A stretch of DNA of 32,347 bases from Candidatus Sulfotelmatobacter sp. (GTDB lineage: Bacteria > Acidobacteriota > Terriglobia > Terriglobales > Acidobacteriaceae): the NCBI GenBank assembly GCA_030038255.1, contig JASHPH010000328.1:1-32347 (forward strand), in the 5' to 3' direction. Under the pieces are notes generated by a model. The model had not been told where the DNA came from and searched no databases. It worked only from the letters and a program-made list of their open reading frames with translations. The first letter of the stretch is position 1. Every line of letters starts with the position of its first letter. A program made the position numbers and the translations under genes. Positions 17,113-24,443 of this stretch are shown in pieces.

Positions 17113-17140
17113 GGCAGAGGAAACAGTCCGCAAGAAATAG
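17101..17140 (+). repeat. 12-bp direct repeat spanning the tamB stop codon
   Basis: CGCAAGAAATAG occurs at 17101-17112, where it encodes the end of TamB with its stop, and again at 17129-17140 in the spacer before pcm. The copies are 28 bases apart. It looks like a small duplication of the gene's last codons. Confidence 0.65.
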
Positions 17141-17176
17141 AATGATCGTGCCGGGACATTTAACCAGAGTCCGCCG

Positions 17177-17830
17177 ATGACCTCTTCTGCCGAGGCTCCG
17201 TCGTTTTCCACCGAGCGGCGGCGCATGGTCGCCGAACAGCTTCGCGCCCGCGGCATCGCCGACGAGCGCCTACTCGAAGCCATGGCGCGCGTGCCACGGC
17301 ATGAGTTCGTTCCTGCGCCCTACCGCGACCAGGCGTATGAGGACCACCCCTTGCCCATCGCCCAGGGGCAGACCATATCGCAGCCGTACATCGTCGCGCT
17401 CATGCTCGAGGAGCTGTCGCTGAAACCGGAAGACAAGGTCCTAGAGGTAGGCACGGGATCGGGCTATGTGACGGCACTGCTCGCCGAACTAGCGGCAGAG
17501 GTTTTCTCCATCGAGCGGCATGCGGCTTTGGCGGAAGAAGCGCGGGCGACGCTTGCCCGCCTCGGCTATGCGAATGTGCAACTGTTTGTTGGAGACGGCA
17601 GCCAGGGCCTTCCCGAACATGCGCCCTATGACGCCATCCTGGTTTCTGCAGCTGCTCTGAGACTGCCTCCGGCGCTCGTGGCTCAACTGGCAGAAGGCGG
17701 ACGCATGATCATCCCTGTGGGCCCGGGTGACGCGCAGCAACTGCAGCTGATTACGATCAGGAATGGTCAGCTACACGTTCAGTTGCGCGAGCTTTGCCGG
17801 TTTGTACCGCTGGTGCAGGGGCAGTCTTAG
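17177..17830 (+). CDS. pcm: protein-L-isoaspartate O-methyltransferase
   Basis: Pcm uses S-adenosylmethionine to methylate isoaspartyl residues that form in ageing proteins, starting their repair in the cytoplasm. The family's GQTISQP motif is at 64-70 and the SAM-binding VLEVGTGSGY at 88-97. The acidic loop end FSIER is at 110-114, and ILVSAAA (154-160) stands where the family usually has VTAAA. At 217 residues it is the normal size. The ATG at 17177 lies 64 bases after tamB. The reading frame ends 59 bases before the prenyltransferase start. Confidence 0.93.
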   Translation: MTSSAEAPSFSTERRRMVAEQLRARGIADERLLEAMARVPRHEFVPAPYRDQAYEDHPLPIAQGQTISQPYIVALMLEELSLKPEDKVLEVGTGSGYVTALLAELAAEVFSIERHAALAEEARATLARLGYANVQLFVGDGSQGLPEHAPYDAILVSAAALRLPPALVAQLAEGGRMIIPVGPGDAQQLQLITIRNGQLHVQLRELCRFVPLVQGQS

Positions 17831-17889
17831 GTTTCGACGCGTCAGTCCGGAACTCCTTAGAAGAAGACCCGCTGCATTACAATCAACGC

Positions 17890-18753
17890 GTGCCCACTCT
17901 CCACAACCTGCGCGTGACCCTGGAGATGATCAAGTGGGAGCACTCCATCTTCGCGCTGCCCTTTGCGCTGTGCGGCGCGATGCTCGCGGCAGGGGGCCTT
18001 CCCACCGCCCATCAGCTGATCTGGATCGTCATTGCGATGGTTGCCGCCCGCTCTGCCGCGATGGCTTTCAACCGGCTCGCGGACGCCTCCATCGACGCGG
18101 CCAATCCGCGTACGCGCACGCGCGCACTGCCCGCAGGGCATCTCACGCCGGGATTTGTAGCGACATTCGTCATGGCGTCGAGCGCAATTTTCATCTTTGC
18201 GGCCGCGCAACTGAATCGGCTGGCGCTGTGGCTGTCTCCGGCGGCGCTGGGCGTGCTGCTCCTTTATTCCTACACCAAGCGCTTCACACGCTGGTCGCAT
18301 CTGGTGCTGGGATTCGCGCTGGGCATCGCGCCGGCGGCAGCGTGGATCGCTGTGCGAGGTTCGCTCGACTGGCGCATCTTGTTGCTTACGGCGGCCGTAA
18401 CTTTCTGGGTCGGCGGCTTCGACGTTCTGTACGCCTGCCAGGATTTCGATTTCGACTGCGAGAGCGGTCTGCATTCGATTCCGCGCTACGTTGGCATTCC
18501 CGCGGCGCTCTGGATCGCGCGCACATTTCATCTGGTGATGGTCGGGCTGCTGGTCGCTCTGTTGCTGGTTTTCAGCTTGGGGAAGTTGGCAGCGTGTGGA
18601 GACGTGGTGGTGATCCTGCTGCTCTTGTACGAACATTCGCTGGTGCGGCCGAACGATTTGCCGAAGCTGAACGCCGCCTTCTTCACTATGAATGGCGTCA
18701 TCTCGATCGTATTTTTCGCATTCGTGGCCGGAGACTTGCTGCTGCGTAAATAG
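17890..18753 (+). CDS. mqnP: UbiA-family prenyltransferase, MqnP-type (futalosine menaquinone pathway)
   Basis: This is a membrane prenyltransferase that attaches a polyprenyl chain to the aromatic ring; in the futalosine route MqnP acts on 1,4-dihydroxy-6-naphthoate. Both Asp-rich motifs are present: NRLADASID (61-69) and DVLYACQDFDFD (178-189), the substrate and Mg-diphosphate sites. About eight membrane helices are visible. The opening LEMIKWEHSIFALPFALCGAMLA is typical of this subgroup. I chose the GTG at 17890 (287 residues) because family members begin this way. A longer frame from a TTG at 17794 would overlap pcm by 37 bases and add 32 residues without family features. No strong ribosome site is seen. 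The mqnE gene in this window supports the futalosine assignment over UbiA. Confidence 0.85.
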   Translation: MPTLHNLRVTLEMIKWEHSIFALPFALCGAMLAAGGLPTAHQLIWIVIAMVAARSAAMAFNRLADASIDAANPRTRTRALPAGHLTPGFVATFVMASSAIFIFAAAQLNRLALWLSPAALGVLLLYSYTKRFTRWSHLVLGFALGIAPAAAWIAVRGSLDWRILLLTAAVTFWVGGFDVLYACQDFDFDCESGLHSIPRYVGIPAALWIARTFHLVMVGLLVALLLVFSLGKLAACGDVVVILLLLYEHSLVRPNDLPKLNAAFFTMNGVISIVFFAFVAGDLLLRK

Positions 18754-18824
18754 CAACGAACGGCATTTTCCTCATTCTCTTGTCATGTTCTGTTGGCACA
18801 TAACCTGACGCGATCGGAGGAATT

Positions 18825-19757
18825 ATGAGTACTGCAATCTTCAGGACGCTCTGCGTGATATCAGTGTTCACGGCTTTTTCTGTGGCGCAACAGCCCACTA
18901 CTCCGCCGCCCGCGCCCGGCAGCCCGGAAGATCCGGTGAAGCAGGGCGAAAAACTGGCGCATGACGGCAAGCTCGACGACGCGCTCGCCATTTACCGGCA
19001 GGTGCTCGACAAGTCTCCTGATTTGTATCAGGCGCATCTGGCCGCCGGCGCGGCGCTCGACCTGAAGGGGAACTACGCCGAAGCACGCGAACACTTCACT
19101 AAGGCCATAAACCTTGCTCCCGAAGACTCCAAAGCGCAGGCCCTGCGAGCGATGGCGTTTTCGTATGCCTTCGAAGGCAATGCCTCCAAGGCCTCGGAGT
19201 TTGAGCTGAAGGTTTTCAACACCCGCCTGACAAAGAACGATCTGGTTGCAGCGGCCGAAACTTGCAACGAACTCGCGCGCATTTATCTCGAGTCGGGCGA
19301 TCCCGACCACGCCGACAAGTGGTACAGGATGGGATACGAGACGATCGGGCGCAAGACTGACCTTAGCGATGCCGACAAGAATTTGTGGCTGTTCCGTTGG
19401 GAGAGTGCGCAGGCTCGCCTTGCCGCCCGGCGGGGCCAGGCGGAAGGGGCACGGCAGCATGTGGCCGCCGCGAAAGTGGCGCTCGACAAGGCGAACAACC
19501 CAGACCAGCTCAAGTTTTATCCGTACTTGACTGGCTACGTCGCGTTCTACACGGGCGACTATAAAACTGCGATCGCGGAGCTCGAAAAGGCCGATCAGCA
19601 CGATCCGATGATTCTGGCGCTGCTCGGCGAGGCTTACGAGAAAACCGGTGACGCGGCTCAGGCTAACGATTACTACCGCAAGGTCCTGGAAATCAACACC
19701 CACAATCCCACCAATGCTTTCGCGCGGCCGCTGGCGAAGAAGAAGCTGGAGCGGTGA
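18825..19757 (+). CDS. exported tetratricopeptide-repeat protein
   Basis: The 310-residue protein has a short signal peptide (about 1-21, ending FSVAQQ) and a Pro-rich linker (23-36). TPR-type helix pairs then follow at about 38-105 (VKQGEKLAHDGKLDDALAIYRQVL; YQAHLAAGAALDLKGNYAEAREHFTKAI), 105-190, and 225-300 (ending AYEKTGDAAQANDYYRKVLEINTHNP). TPR proteins are protein-protein scaffolds; the partner here is unknown, and the position after envelope genes suggests the periplasm. A strong GGAGG site at 18816-18820 fixes the ATG at 18825. It lies 71 bases after the prenyltransferase. Confidence 0.88.
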   Translation: MSTAIFRTLCVISVFTAFSVAQQPTTPPPAPGSPEDPVKQGEKLAHDGKLDDALAIYRQVLDKSPDLYQAHLAAGAALDLKGNYAEAREHFTKAINLAPEDSKAQALRAMAFSYAFEGNASKASEFELKVFNTRLTKNDLVAAAETCNELARIYLESGDPDHADKWYRMGYETIGRKTDLSDADKNLWLFRWESAQARLAARRGQAEGARQHVAAAKVALDKANNPDQLKFYPYLTGYVAFYTGDYKTAIAELEKADQHDPMILALLGEAYEKTGDAAQANDYYRKVLEINTHNPTNAFARPLAKKKLER

Positions 19758-19776
19758 AGCCGATCTACTATCTGGC

Positions 19777-19793
19777 CACGGATTTTCACGGAT
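19777..19793 (+). repeat. CACGGAT-TTT-CACGGAT direct repeat
   Basis: Two CACGGAT copies (19777-19783 and 19787-19793) separated by TTT lie in the 114-base gap after the TPR gene. Words of this kind recur between genes in some environmental bacterial genomes, as far as I recall; here there is one unit. Confidence 0.45.
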
Positions 19794-19843
19794 GGTCTCG
19801 GATTACCGTTGTAACCTCCGCTTGGCTGGCCGGGTTGCTTGCG

Positions 19844-19867
19844 CCTCAGACCTTCCCTAGACTGAGG
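19844..19867 (+). promoter_or_regulatory. small inverted repeat that could cover the ribosome site of the PAP2 gene
   Basis: CCTCAG (19844-19849) pairs with CTGAGG (19862-19867) across a 12-base loop. The right arm contains the GAGG that precedes the GTG start at 19872, so folding could hide it. With only six pairs this is weak. Confidence 0.3.
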
Positions 19868-19871
19868 TAGT

Positions 19872-21146
19872 GTGGAATTTCCTAAGCCAAAGCCCTTGAG
19901 TCAGACAAAGTTCAGCCCAGCGTTCGTCCGCACCCGAGCTTTCAGGATCGGCGCGACGGCCGTGCTGTTTGCAGTGATCTTCGCTCTGGCCGTCAGCCGT
20001 GACTTCTATACCGGATCGATGGTCTCGGCGTATCTTTCGCTCGCGCTGGCCAGCGCCCTCATCGTTCTGGCCATGATTCGCCGCTCATGGTTCGATTTTT
20101 TGTGGGTTGCCGCAGGCGCGTTGTTATTGGCGGCCATTGACTATAAAGTGATGCACTTTCAGCCGATGTTCATGGCTGGCTTTTCTTTTGCGGGCCTGAG
20201 CGCGCTCGCCGTGCTCGGCATGCACACGATCTGGGCCGAGGGAGAAGATCAGAAGCTTCTGCTCTACGGATTTCTGCCTGCCGTTTTGTTCGTCGGTTCC
20301 GAGTGGATGGCGACCACGCTGCTCGACATCACCGAAGCCCTGCACCCGAAGACGTTCGATCTTTATCTCTATTCATTCGATTGCAGCCTGCGCGTGCAGT
20401 TCAGCTTCCTGATGGGCCAGCTTTTCTGGACGTTCCCCTGGCTACGCTTCGCCTGCCTCGTCATCTATATTGCGCTGCCGCTGCCGCTCGCGCTGGTCTA
20501 TGCCGCGCATCTGCGCGGGGAAAAGAAGAATGCGCTGGTGGTGATGCTGGCGTTCCTCGTCACTGGCCCCGTCGGCGTTCTTTTCTACAACATGCTGCCG
20601 GCCTGCGGGCCGGTGCATATCTTCGGAGCGGCGTTCCCCTGGCATCCGCTCACGCCCGAAACTGCCATGCACATGGCCGTTGCGCCCGTGCTGCTCAAGG
20701 GGGCACGCAACGCCATACCTTCGTTGCACATGACGTGGGTGTTGCTGGTGTGGTGGAACTCCCACGGTTTGCAGCGCTGGGTGCGCGCGATCGCTCTCGT
20801 CTTTCTCGTGTTGACCGCGATGGCGACGCTCGGCACCGGCGAACACTATTTCATCGACCTGGTCGTCGCTTTTCCGTTTTCGCTGATGGTGCAGTCGCTG
20901 TGCTTATTCTCCGTGTCCTTGCGCAATCCTGAAAGGCGCACGGCTTTTCTGTTCGGGACGTTCGTGACTCTGCTCTGGCTGGCGCTGCTCAGCTTCGCGC
21001 CAAGCCTTTTCTGGACTTCGCTGCTGTTGCCCTGGGCTATGGTGGTGGCGACGGTTGCGCCATCCATTTACCTGTGGCATCGCCTTCTGCGCGCCGGGAC
21101 AGAGGAACATCCGCTGCAGGCCCGAGCCGCTGCCGCAACGGCGTAG
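19872..21146 (+). CDS. PAP2-superfamily membrane phosphatase/phosphotransferase
   Basis: This is a 424-residue polytopic protein with about 12 hydrophobic segments. The PAP2 signatures are in the second half: KGARNAIPSLHMTW (about 276-289, with PSLH at 283-286) and GTGEHYFIDL (321-330, His325 and Asp329). These are the acid-phosphatase C2 and C3 histidine motifs. The arrangement, with a leading block of about six membrane segments and a DxxxF..P motif before the active site, is like the inositolphosphotransferase/aureobasidin-resistance branch, so it may move phospho-headgroups or dephosphorylate lipid carriers. The exact substrate is not readable. The GTG start at 19872 has GAGG about four bases upstream. 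It converges with the phosphate-binding gene, leaving 32 bases between them. Confidence 0.8.
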   Translation: MEFPKPKPLSQTKFSPAFVRTRAFRIGATAVLFAVIFALAVSRDFYTGSMVSAYLSLALASALIVLAMIRRSWFDFLWVAAGALLLAAIDYKVMHFQPMFMAGFSFAGLSALAVLGMHTIWAEGEDQKLLLYGFLPAVLFVGSEWMATTLLDITEALHPKTFDLYLYSFDCSLRVQFSFLMGQLFWTFPWLRFACLVIYIALPLPLALVYAAHLRGEKKNALVVMLAFLVTGPVGVLFYNMLPACGPVHIFGAAFPWHPLTPETAMHMAVAPVLLKGARNAIPSLHMTWVLLVWWNSHGLQRWVRAIALVFLVLTAMATLGTGEHYFIDLVVAFPFSLMVQSLCLFSVSLRNPERRTAFLFGTFVTLLWLALLSFAPSLFWTSLLLPWAMVVATVAPSIYLWHRLLRAGTEEHPLQARAAAATA

Positions 21147-21159
21147 CAAAAGTTGGGTT

Positions 21160-21175
21160 GCGGCGATCAGGCCGC
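21160..21175. terminator. weak GC hairpin between convergent genes
   Basis: GCGGC (21160-21164) and GCCGC (21171-21175) enclose the loop GATCAG in the 32-base space between two convergent genes. There is no proper T-run, so a bidirectional terminator is only possible. Confidence 0.25.
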
Positions 21176-21178
21176 GCC

Positions 21179-22462
21179 TTACTTCCCCGCGCTCAGTACT
21201 TCGACTTCCCGCTTGACGACTTCGCGCGGCAAAGGTGCGTAGCCGAGTTCCGAGCACTCCTTTTGCCCGTCCGTCAGGATCCACTGCAGCAGCGCGACCA
21301 TCGCGGCCTTGTGCGCGGCGTCCGCATCGCGGGGGAAAAGCAGCCAGGTAAACGAAGCGATGGGATAAGCCCCAGGCCCCGGAGCATTCGTAATCGAAAC
21401 GCGAGAATCCGATCCCATGCTGGAGGCCGCATTGGCAGCGGCCGCGGTTACGCTCGACAAGTCGGCACGCACGAACTGGCCTGAAGCATTGCGCACCGCG
21501 CCGAAGCTCAACTGATGCTGCAGGGCAAAAACCATCTCCACGTAGCCAACGGAGTTGGGCGTGTCGCGCACCATCAGCGCAACGCCTTCATTGTGCTCCG
21601 CGCCATTGCCTACCGGCCATTTCAGTTCGCTACCGCGGCCAATCGTGTTTCTCCATTCCGGGCTGACCTTCGAGAGGAAATCGCTCCACACGAACGTGGT
21701 TCCACTGCCGTCGGAGCGGTGAACCACTACAATGTCGGTGTCGGGCAGGCTCACGCCGCGGTTCGAGGCGCGAATTTTCGAATCGCTCCAGCGTTTGATC
21801 TTGCCCAGATAAATCTCGGCCAGGGTTTCCGGCGTGAAGTTGAGCGGACGCACGATTCCCGGGAGATTGTAGATCGGCACCACCGCGCCCAGCACCGACG
21901 CAAAGTGACGGAAGTTCGCCCCAAGTTGCGCCATTCGCTCGTCCGAGATGGGCATGTCGGAAGCAGCAAAATCCACCTTGCCCTCGGCCAACAGATGAAT
22001 GCCCGCTTCGGAGCCGACGCCGTCGTAGCTGATGCGCGAATTCGGCTGCTGCTCCTGAAACGACTGGAACCACATCTGGTACAGGGGCGCCGGGAATGTG
22101 GCCCCCGCTCCATGCAGGGTCGGGGCCGCGACGTCCGGCGAATGGCCGCCTGCAACCGTGTCTCGGCGTTCAGTGCGCGCCTCAAGCAGCTTGGCAGCGA
22201 GGTTGTCGGCCAGGTCGTGAACAATGCCACCCCAGGCGAATTTTCGCGGCGTGACCAGGTAGGACCACACGACTTCGTTGTCCTTGCTGGTCACGCGGGC
22301 GGAGAGAAAACCGCTGTAGACCGGTTCAGTCGTCGAAGGCGCCCGTGGGTTTCGCGAGACGTATCCTGTGATCCAGATCTCGGCCGTGCCGCTCATCACT
22401 GCGTCTGCCTGGGCGGGAGTGTCGACCAAATCGAGGCGGCCATCCTTGCGCAGTCGTGCCAC
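21179..22462 (-). CDS. PstS-like phosphate-binding protein with N-terminal domain (downstream part of an interrupted frame)
   Basis: Residues 116-425 are a PstS-type periplasmic phosphate-binding protein: GAGATFPAPLYQMW (118-131), the phosphate loop GVGSEAG (148-154), VDFAASDMPIS (163-173) and HRSDGSGTTFVWSDFL. Residues 1-110 are a separate domain, with TPAQADAVMSGT and VVWSYLVTPRKF, of unclear function; it resembles small periplasmic or lipoprotein domains of LptE/CsgG type. As it stands the first usable start is GTG at 22462, without a ribosome site and without any signal peptide. The signal peptide lies upstream in the same frame, beyond an amber codon at 22496-22498 (see the fragment entry). 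No pstC/A/B genes are nearby. Either the gene is broken, or the base is a sequencing error or is read through. Confidence 0.8.
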   Translation of the reverse strand: MARLRKDGRLDLVDTPAQADAVMSGTAEIWITGYVSRNPRAPSTTEPVYSGFLSARVTSKDNEVVWSYLVTPRKFAWGGIVHDLADNLAAKLLEARTERRDTVAGGHSPDVAAPTLHGAGATFPAPLYQMWFQSFQEQQPNSRISYDGVGSEAGIHLLAEGKVDFAASDMPISDERMAQLGANFRHFASVLGAVVPIYNLPGIVRPLNFTPETLAEIYLGKIKRWSDSKIRASNRGVSLPDTDIVVVHRSDGSGTTFVWSDFLSKVSPEWRNTIGRGSELKWPVGNGAEHNEGVALMVRDTPNSVGYVEMVFALQHQLSFGAVRNASGQFVRADLSSVTAAAANAASSMGSDSRVSITNAPGPGAYPIASFTWLLFPRDADAAHKAAMVALLQWILTDGQKECSELGYAPLPREVVKREVEVLSAGK

Positions 22463-22495
22463 GACACGCTCGCGAAATTCATCCCCCAGCTTTCC

Positions 22496-22657
22496 CTAGC
22501 CGAGCGCCTCGACGTAGATTTTCCGGACCTGCGACAGACTCCGCGCGTGGGACTCGCCCGCCGCGGCGGAGGGGCGCAACAACAGGCCTGTAGCCACGAC
22601 TCCGCAGGCCACGGCGAAGATAAAGGGAGTCCGCAATCTCAGTAGGGATGGGTGCAT
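22496..22657 (-). pseudogene. signal-peptide-bearing 5' part of the PstS-like gene, ended by in-frame TAG
   Basis: ATG at 22657 has AAGGAA a few bases upstream, the best ribosome site of this locus. It encodes 53 residues: a basic start, a hydrophobic stretch (about 12-29, FIFAVACGVVATGLLL), a likely cleavage near SAAAGES, then SLSQVRKIYVEALG and TAG at 22496-22498. Reading past the TAG in the same frame gives GKLGDEFRERV and joins directly to the PstS-like protein with no shift. Uninterrupted, the protein would have about 492 residues. The fragment alone would be an exported peptide of no obvious use. Confidence 0.75.
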
Positions 22658-22812
22658 CTGTTCCTTTGTGCAGCGAACGATGGCATCACCGGACTGTAAA
22701 GGACGCGTTAACCTTTGCACGGACTTCTGCCCGCTGCTAGCATCGAAGTGCTCGGGAACCGGCGCGCGAAGCGTCAGTGCACGTCGCTTGTTGATCCGCT
22801 CTTCCCCAGTTC

Positions 22813-23217
22813 ATGGATCGGCGACCTATGCCTTATCATTTTGAATTCGATTCTGAGCACCGGATCCTGCTGGTTGTTTTAGAAGGCGACGTAGATGGCG
22901 AACAGATGCGGCGAGCCAATGGGGATCTGCAGCCGCACAAAAGCCGGCTTCAGGCCTCGGCCGTAGTCACGGACGCGTCGACGGTGACGACCTTCGATGT
23001 GTCCAGTCAGACCGTGCGCGATCTTGCCTCGCGGGCTTCACGCCCTGCCGAGCAAACTCCGGGCTTTCTGGTTGCGCCGTCCGATCACCTGTTTGGCATG
23101 GGCCGCATGTTCCAGATTCTCGCCAATCGCGAGCAGGTCCATGTCGTCCGCAGTAGACAGGAAGCTCTGGCGGCCCTGGGTGTACAGAACGCAAATTTTC
23201 AGAGGCGGGAAGCGTAG
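22813..23217 (+). CDS. small protein of unknown function, possibly STAS/SpoIIAA-like
   Basis: I cannot place this 134-residue protein in a named family. Its pattern HFEFDSEHRILLVVLEGDVDGEQM, then ASAVVTDASTVTTFDVSSQTVRDLAS, is an alternating strand/helix arrangement of the sort seen in SpoIIAA-like or STAS-like proteins, but that is weak evidence. The C-terminal half (GFLVAPSDHLFGMGRMFQIL, then VHVVRSRQEALAALG) fits a strand-helix ending of the same fold. ATG at 22813 is the longest start; ATG at 22828 (MPYHFEF) is equally plausible, since the fold begins there. It is divergent from the PstS-like gene and followed 86 bases later by mqnE. Confidence 0.7.
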   Translation: MDRRPMPYHFEFDSEHRILLVVLEGDVDGEQMRRANGDLQPHKSRLQASAVVTDASTVTTFDVSSQTVRDLASRASRPAEQTPGFLVAPSDHLFGMGRMFQILANREQVHVVRSRQEALAALGVQNANFQRREA

Positions 23218-23303
23218 CTCGGTGCGCTTTCGCTCAGGATGACGCCGTCGAAAGAGTCAGCCTCCTGTGACTTCCCCCGCATTCCTGCGATATCATCGAA
23301 AAG

Positions 23304-24443
23304 ATGCCAGTTCAGCGCCAGTATCATCCATTTCAGACGGACGACCGGCGACTTGAGGCCATTCATGCCAAGGTGATGGCTGGCGAGCGCCTTGACGCCG
23401 ATGATGCCCTTGCGCTTTACCGCACCGGCGACATTCTCGCCATCGGCTGGATGGCCAACCACGTCCGCGAGCGCCTGCACGGCGACAAAACGTATTTCAA
23501 CGTCAACCGCCACATCAATCCCACGAACGTCTGTGTGGCCTCCTGCCGGCTCTGCGCGTTTGGTCGAAAGAAAGACGCTCCGGGCGCGTACACCATGGCG
23601 CTCGAGGAGGCCTTCTCGACCGCGGCCTCCGGCTATACGGAAGCAGTCACCGAATTCCACATTGTCGGCGGACTGCATCCCGACCTTCCGTTTCAATACT
23701 TCCTCGATCTATGCGCCGGCCTGAAACAGCGCTTCCCGCAGGTGCATCTGAAGGCCTTCACCATGGTGGAAGTTGCTTATCTGGCGCGCCGTGCCAAACT
23801 TTCCATCCGCGAGACGCTCGAACAATTGAAGGCCTCAGGCGTGGATTCGCTGCCCGGCGGAGGCGCGGAAATTTTTTCGGACCGCGTCCGCCACATCATC
23901 TGCGACCACAAGATTGACGGCGACCAGTGGCTGGAAACTGCCAAACTCGCTCACCAGATCGGATTGAAATCGAACGCGACCATGCTTTACGGCCACGTTG
24001 AGAACGACGAGGACCGGGTCGATCACCTGCTCAAGCTGCGCGCGCTGCAAGACGAAACCGGCGGCTTCCAGACGTTCATTCCTCTAGCCTTCCATCCCGA
24101 CAACACGCCGCTGCAGCATCTGCCGAAAACTACGGGCATGCTCGATATCAAGCAGATTGCGGTGAGCCGGCTCGTGCTCGACAACTTCCCGCACATCAAG
24201 TCGTACTGGCAGATGATGACGCCGAAGATCGCGCAAATTTCATTGCGCTTCGGCGCCGACGATATGGATGGCACGGTGATTGAAGAAAAGATCTACCACG
24301 ACGCCGGAGCCACGACGCCGCAAGGCATGCGCCGTCAGGAGCTGGAGCGGCTGATCCGCGCCGCTGGCCGTGAGCCGATCGAACGCGACACGCTCTACCG
24401 GCCAGTCACCCGCACGGAGACCTCGGTTACGGTTGCGGTGTAG
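23304..24443 (+). CDS. mqnE: aminofutalosine synthase (radical SAM, menaquinone biosynthesis)
   Basis: MqnE joins the MqnA product, 3-enolpyruvyl-benzoate, to S-adenosylmethionine to make aminofutalosine. The radical SAM cluster motif CVASCRLC gives C77, C81 and C84, preceded by NVNRHINPTNV (66-76), which is typical of MqnE and MqnC. SLPGGGAEIFSDRVR lies at about 184-198. The ending ELERLIRAAGREPIERDTLYR and the 379-residue length fit MqnE better than MqnC. The ATG at 23304 is the only good start; the ribosome site (GAAAAG) is weak. The gene's last 17 bases overlap the 3' end of the convergent M20 gene. Together with the MqnP-type gene it indicates the futalosine route; mqnA, B, C and D are not in the window. 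Confidence 0.92.
   Translation: MPVQRQYHPFQTDDRRLEAIHAKVMAGERLDADDALALYRTGDILAIGWMANHVRERLHGDKTYFNVNRHINPTNVCVASCRLCAFGRKKDAPGAYTMALEEAFSTAASGYTEAVTEFHIVGGLHPDLPFQYFLDLCAGLKQRFPQVHLKAFTMVEVAYLARRAKLSIRETLEQLKASGVDSLPGGGAEIFSDRVRHIICDHKIDGDQWLETAKLAHQIGLKSNATMLYGHVENDEDRVDHLLKLRALQDETGGFQTFIPLAFHPDNTPLQHLPKTTGMLDIKQIAVSRLVLDNFPHIKSYWQMMTPKIAQISLRFGADDMDGTVIEEKIYHDAGATTPQGMRRQELERLIRAAGREPIERDTLYRPVTRTETSVTVAV

Noticed and set aside
16210-17283. Long open frame of 357 codons antisense to the end of tamB and the start of pcm
   Set aside because: It is the complement of a well-supported coding region in GC-rich DNA, has no family motif, and crosses two real genes on the other strand.
17794-17889. 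Longer start of the prenyltransferase (TTG at 17794)
   Set aside because: It overlaps pcm and adds 32 residues unlike the family's N-terminus.
17857-18756. 299-codon open frame antisense to the prenyltransferase gene
   Set aside because: His/Gln/Arg-rich composition typical of a reverse read of a membrane-protein gene; the sense strand has both Asp-rich motifs.
22496-22498. Amber codon as pyrrolysine or other recoding
   Set aside because: No pyrrolysine machinery or recoding structure is visible; a mutation or a sequence error is simpler.
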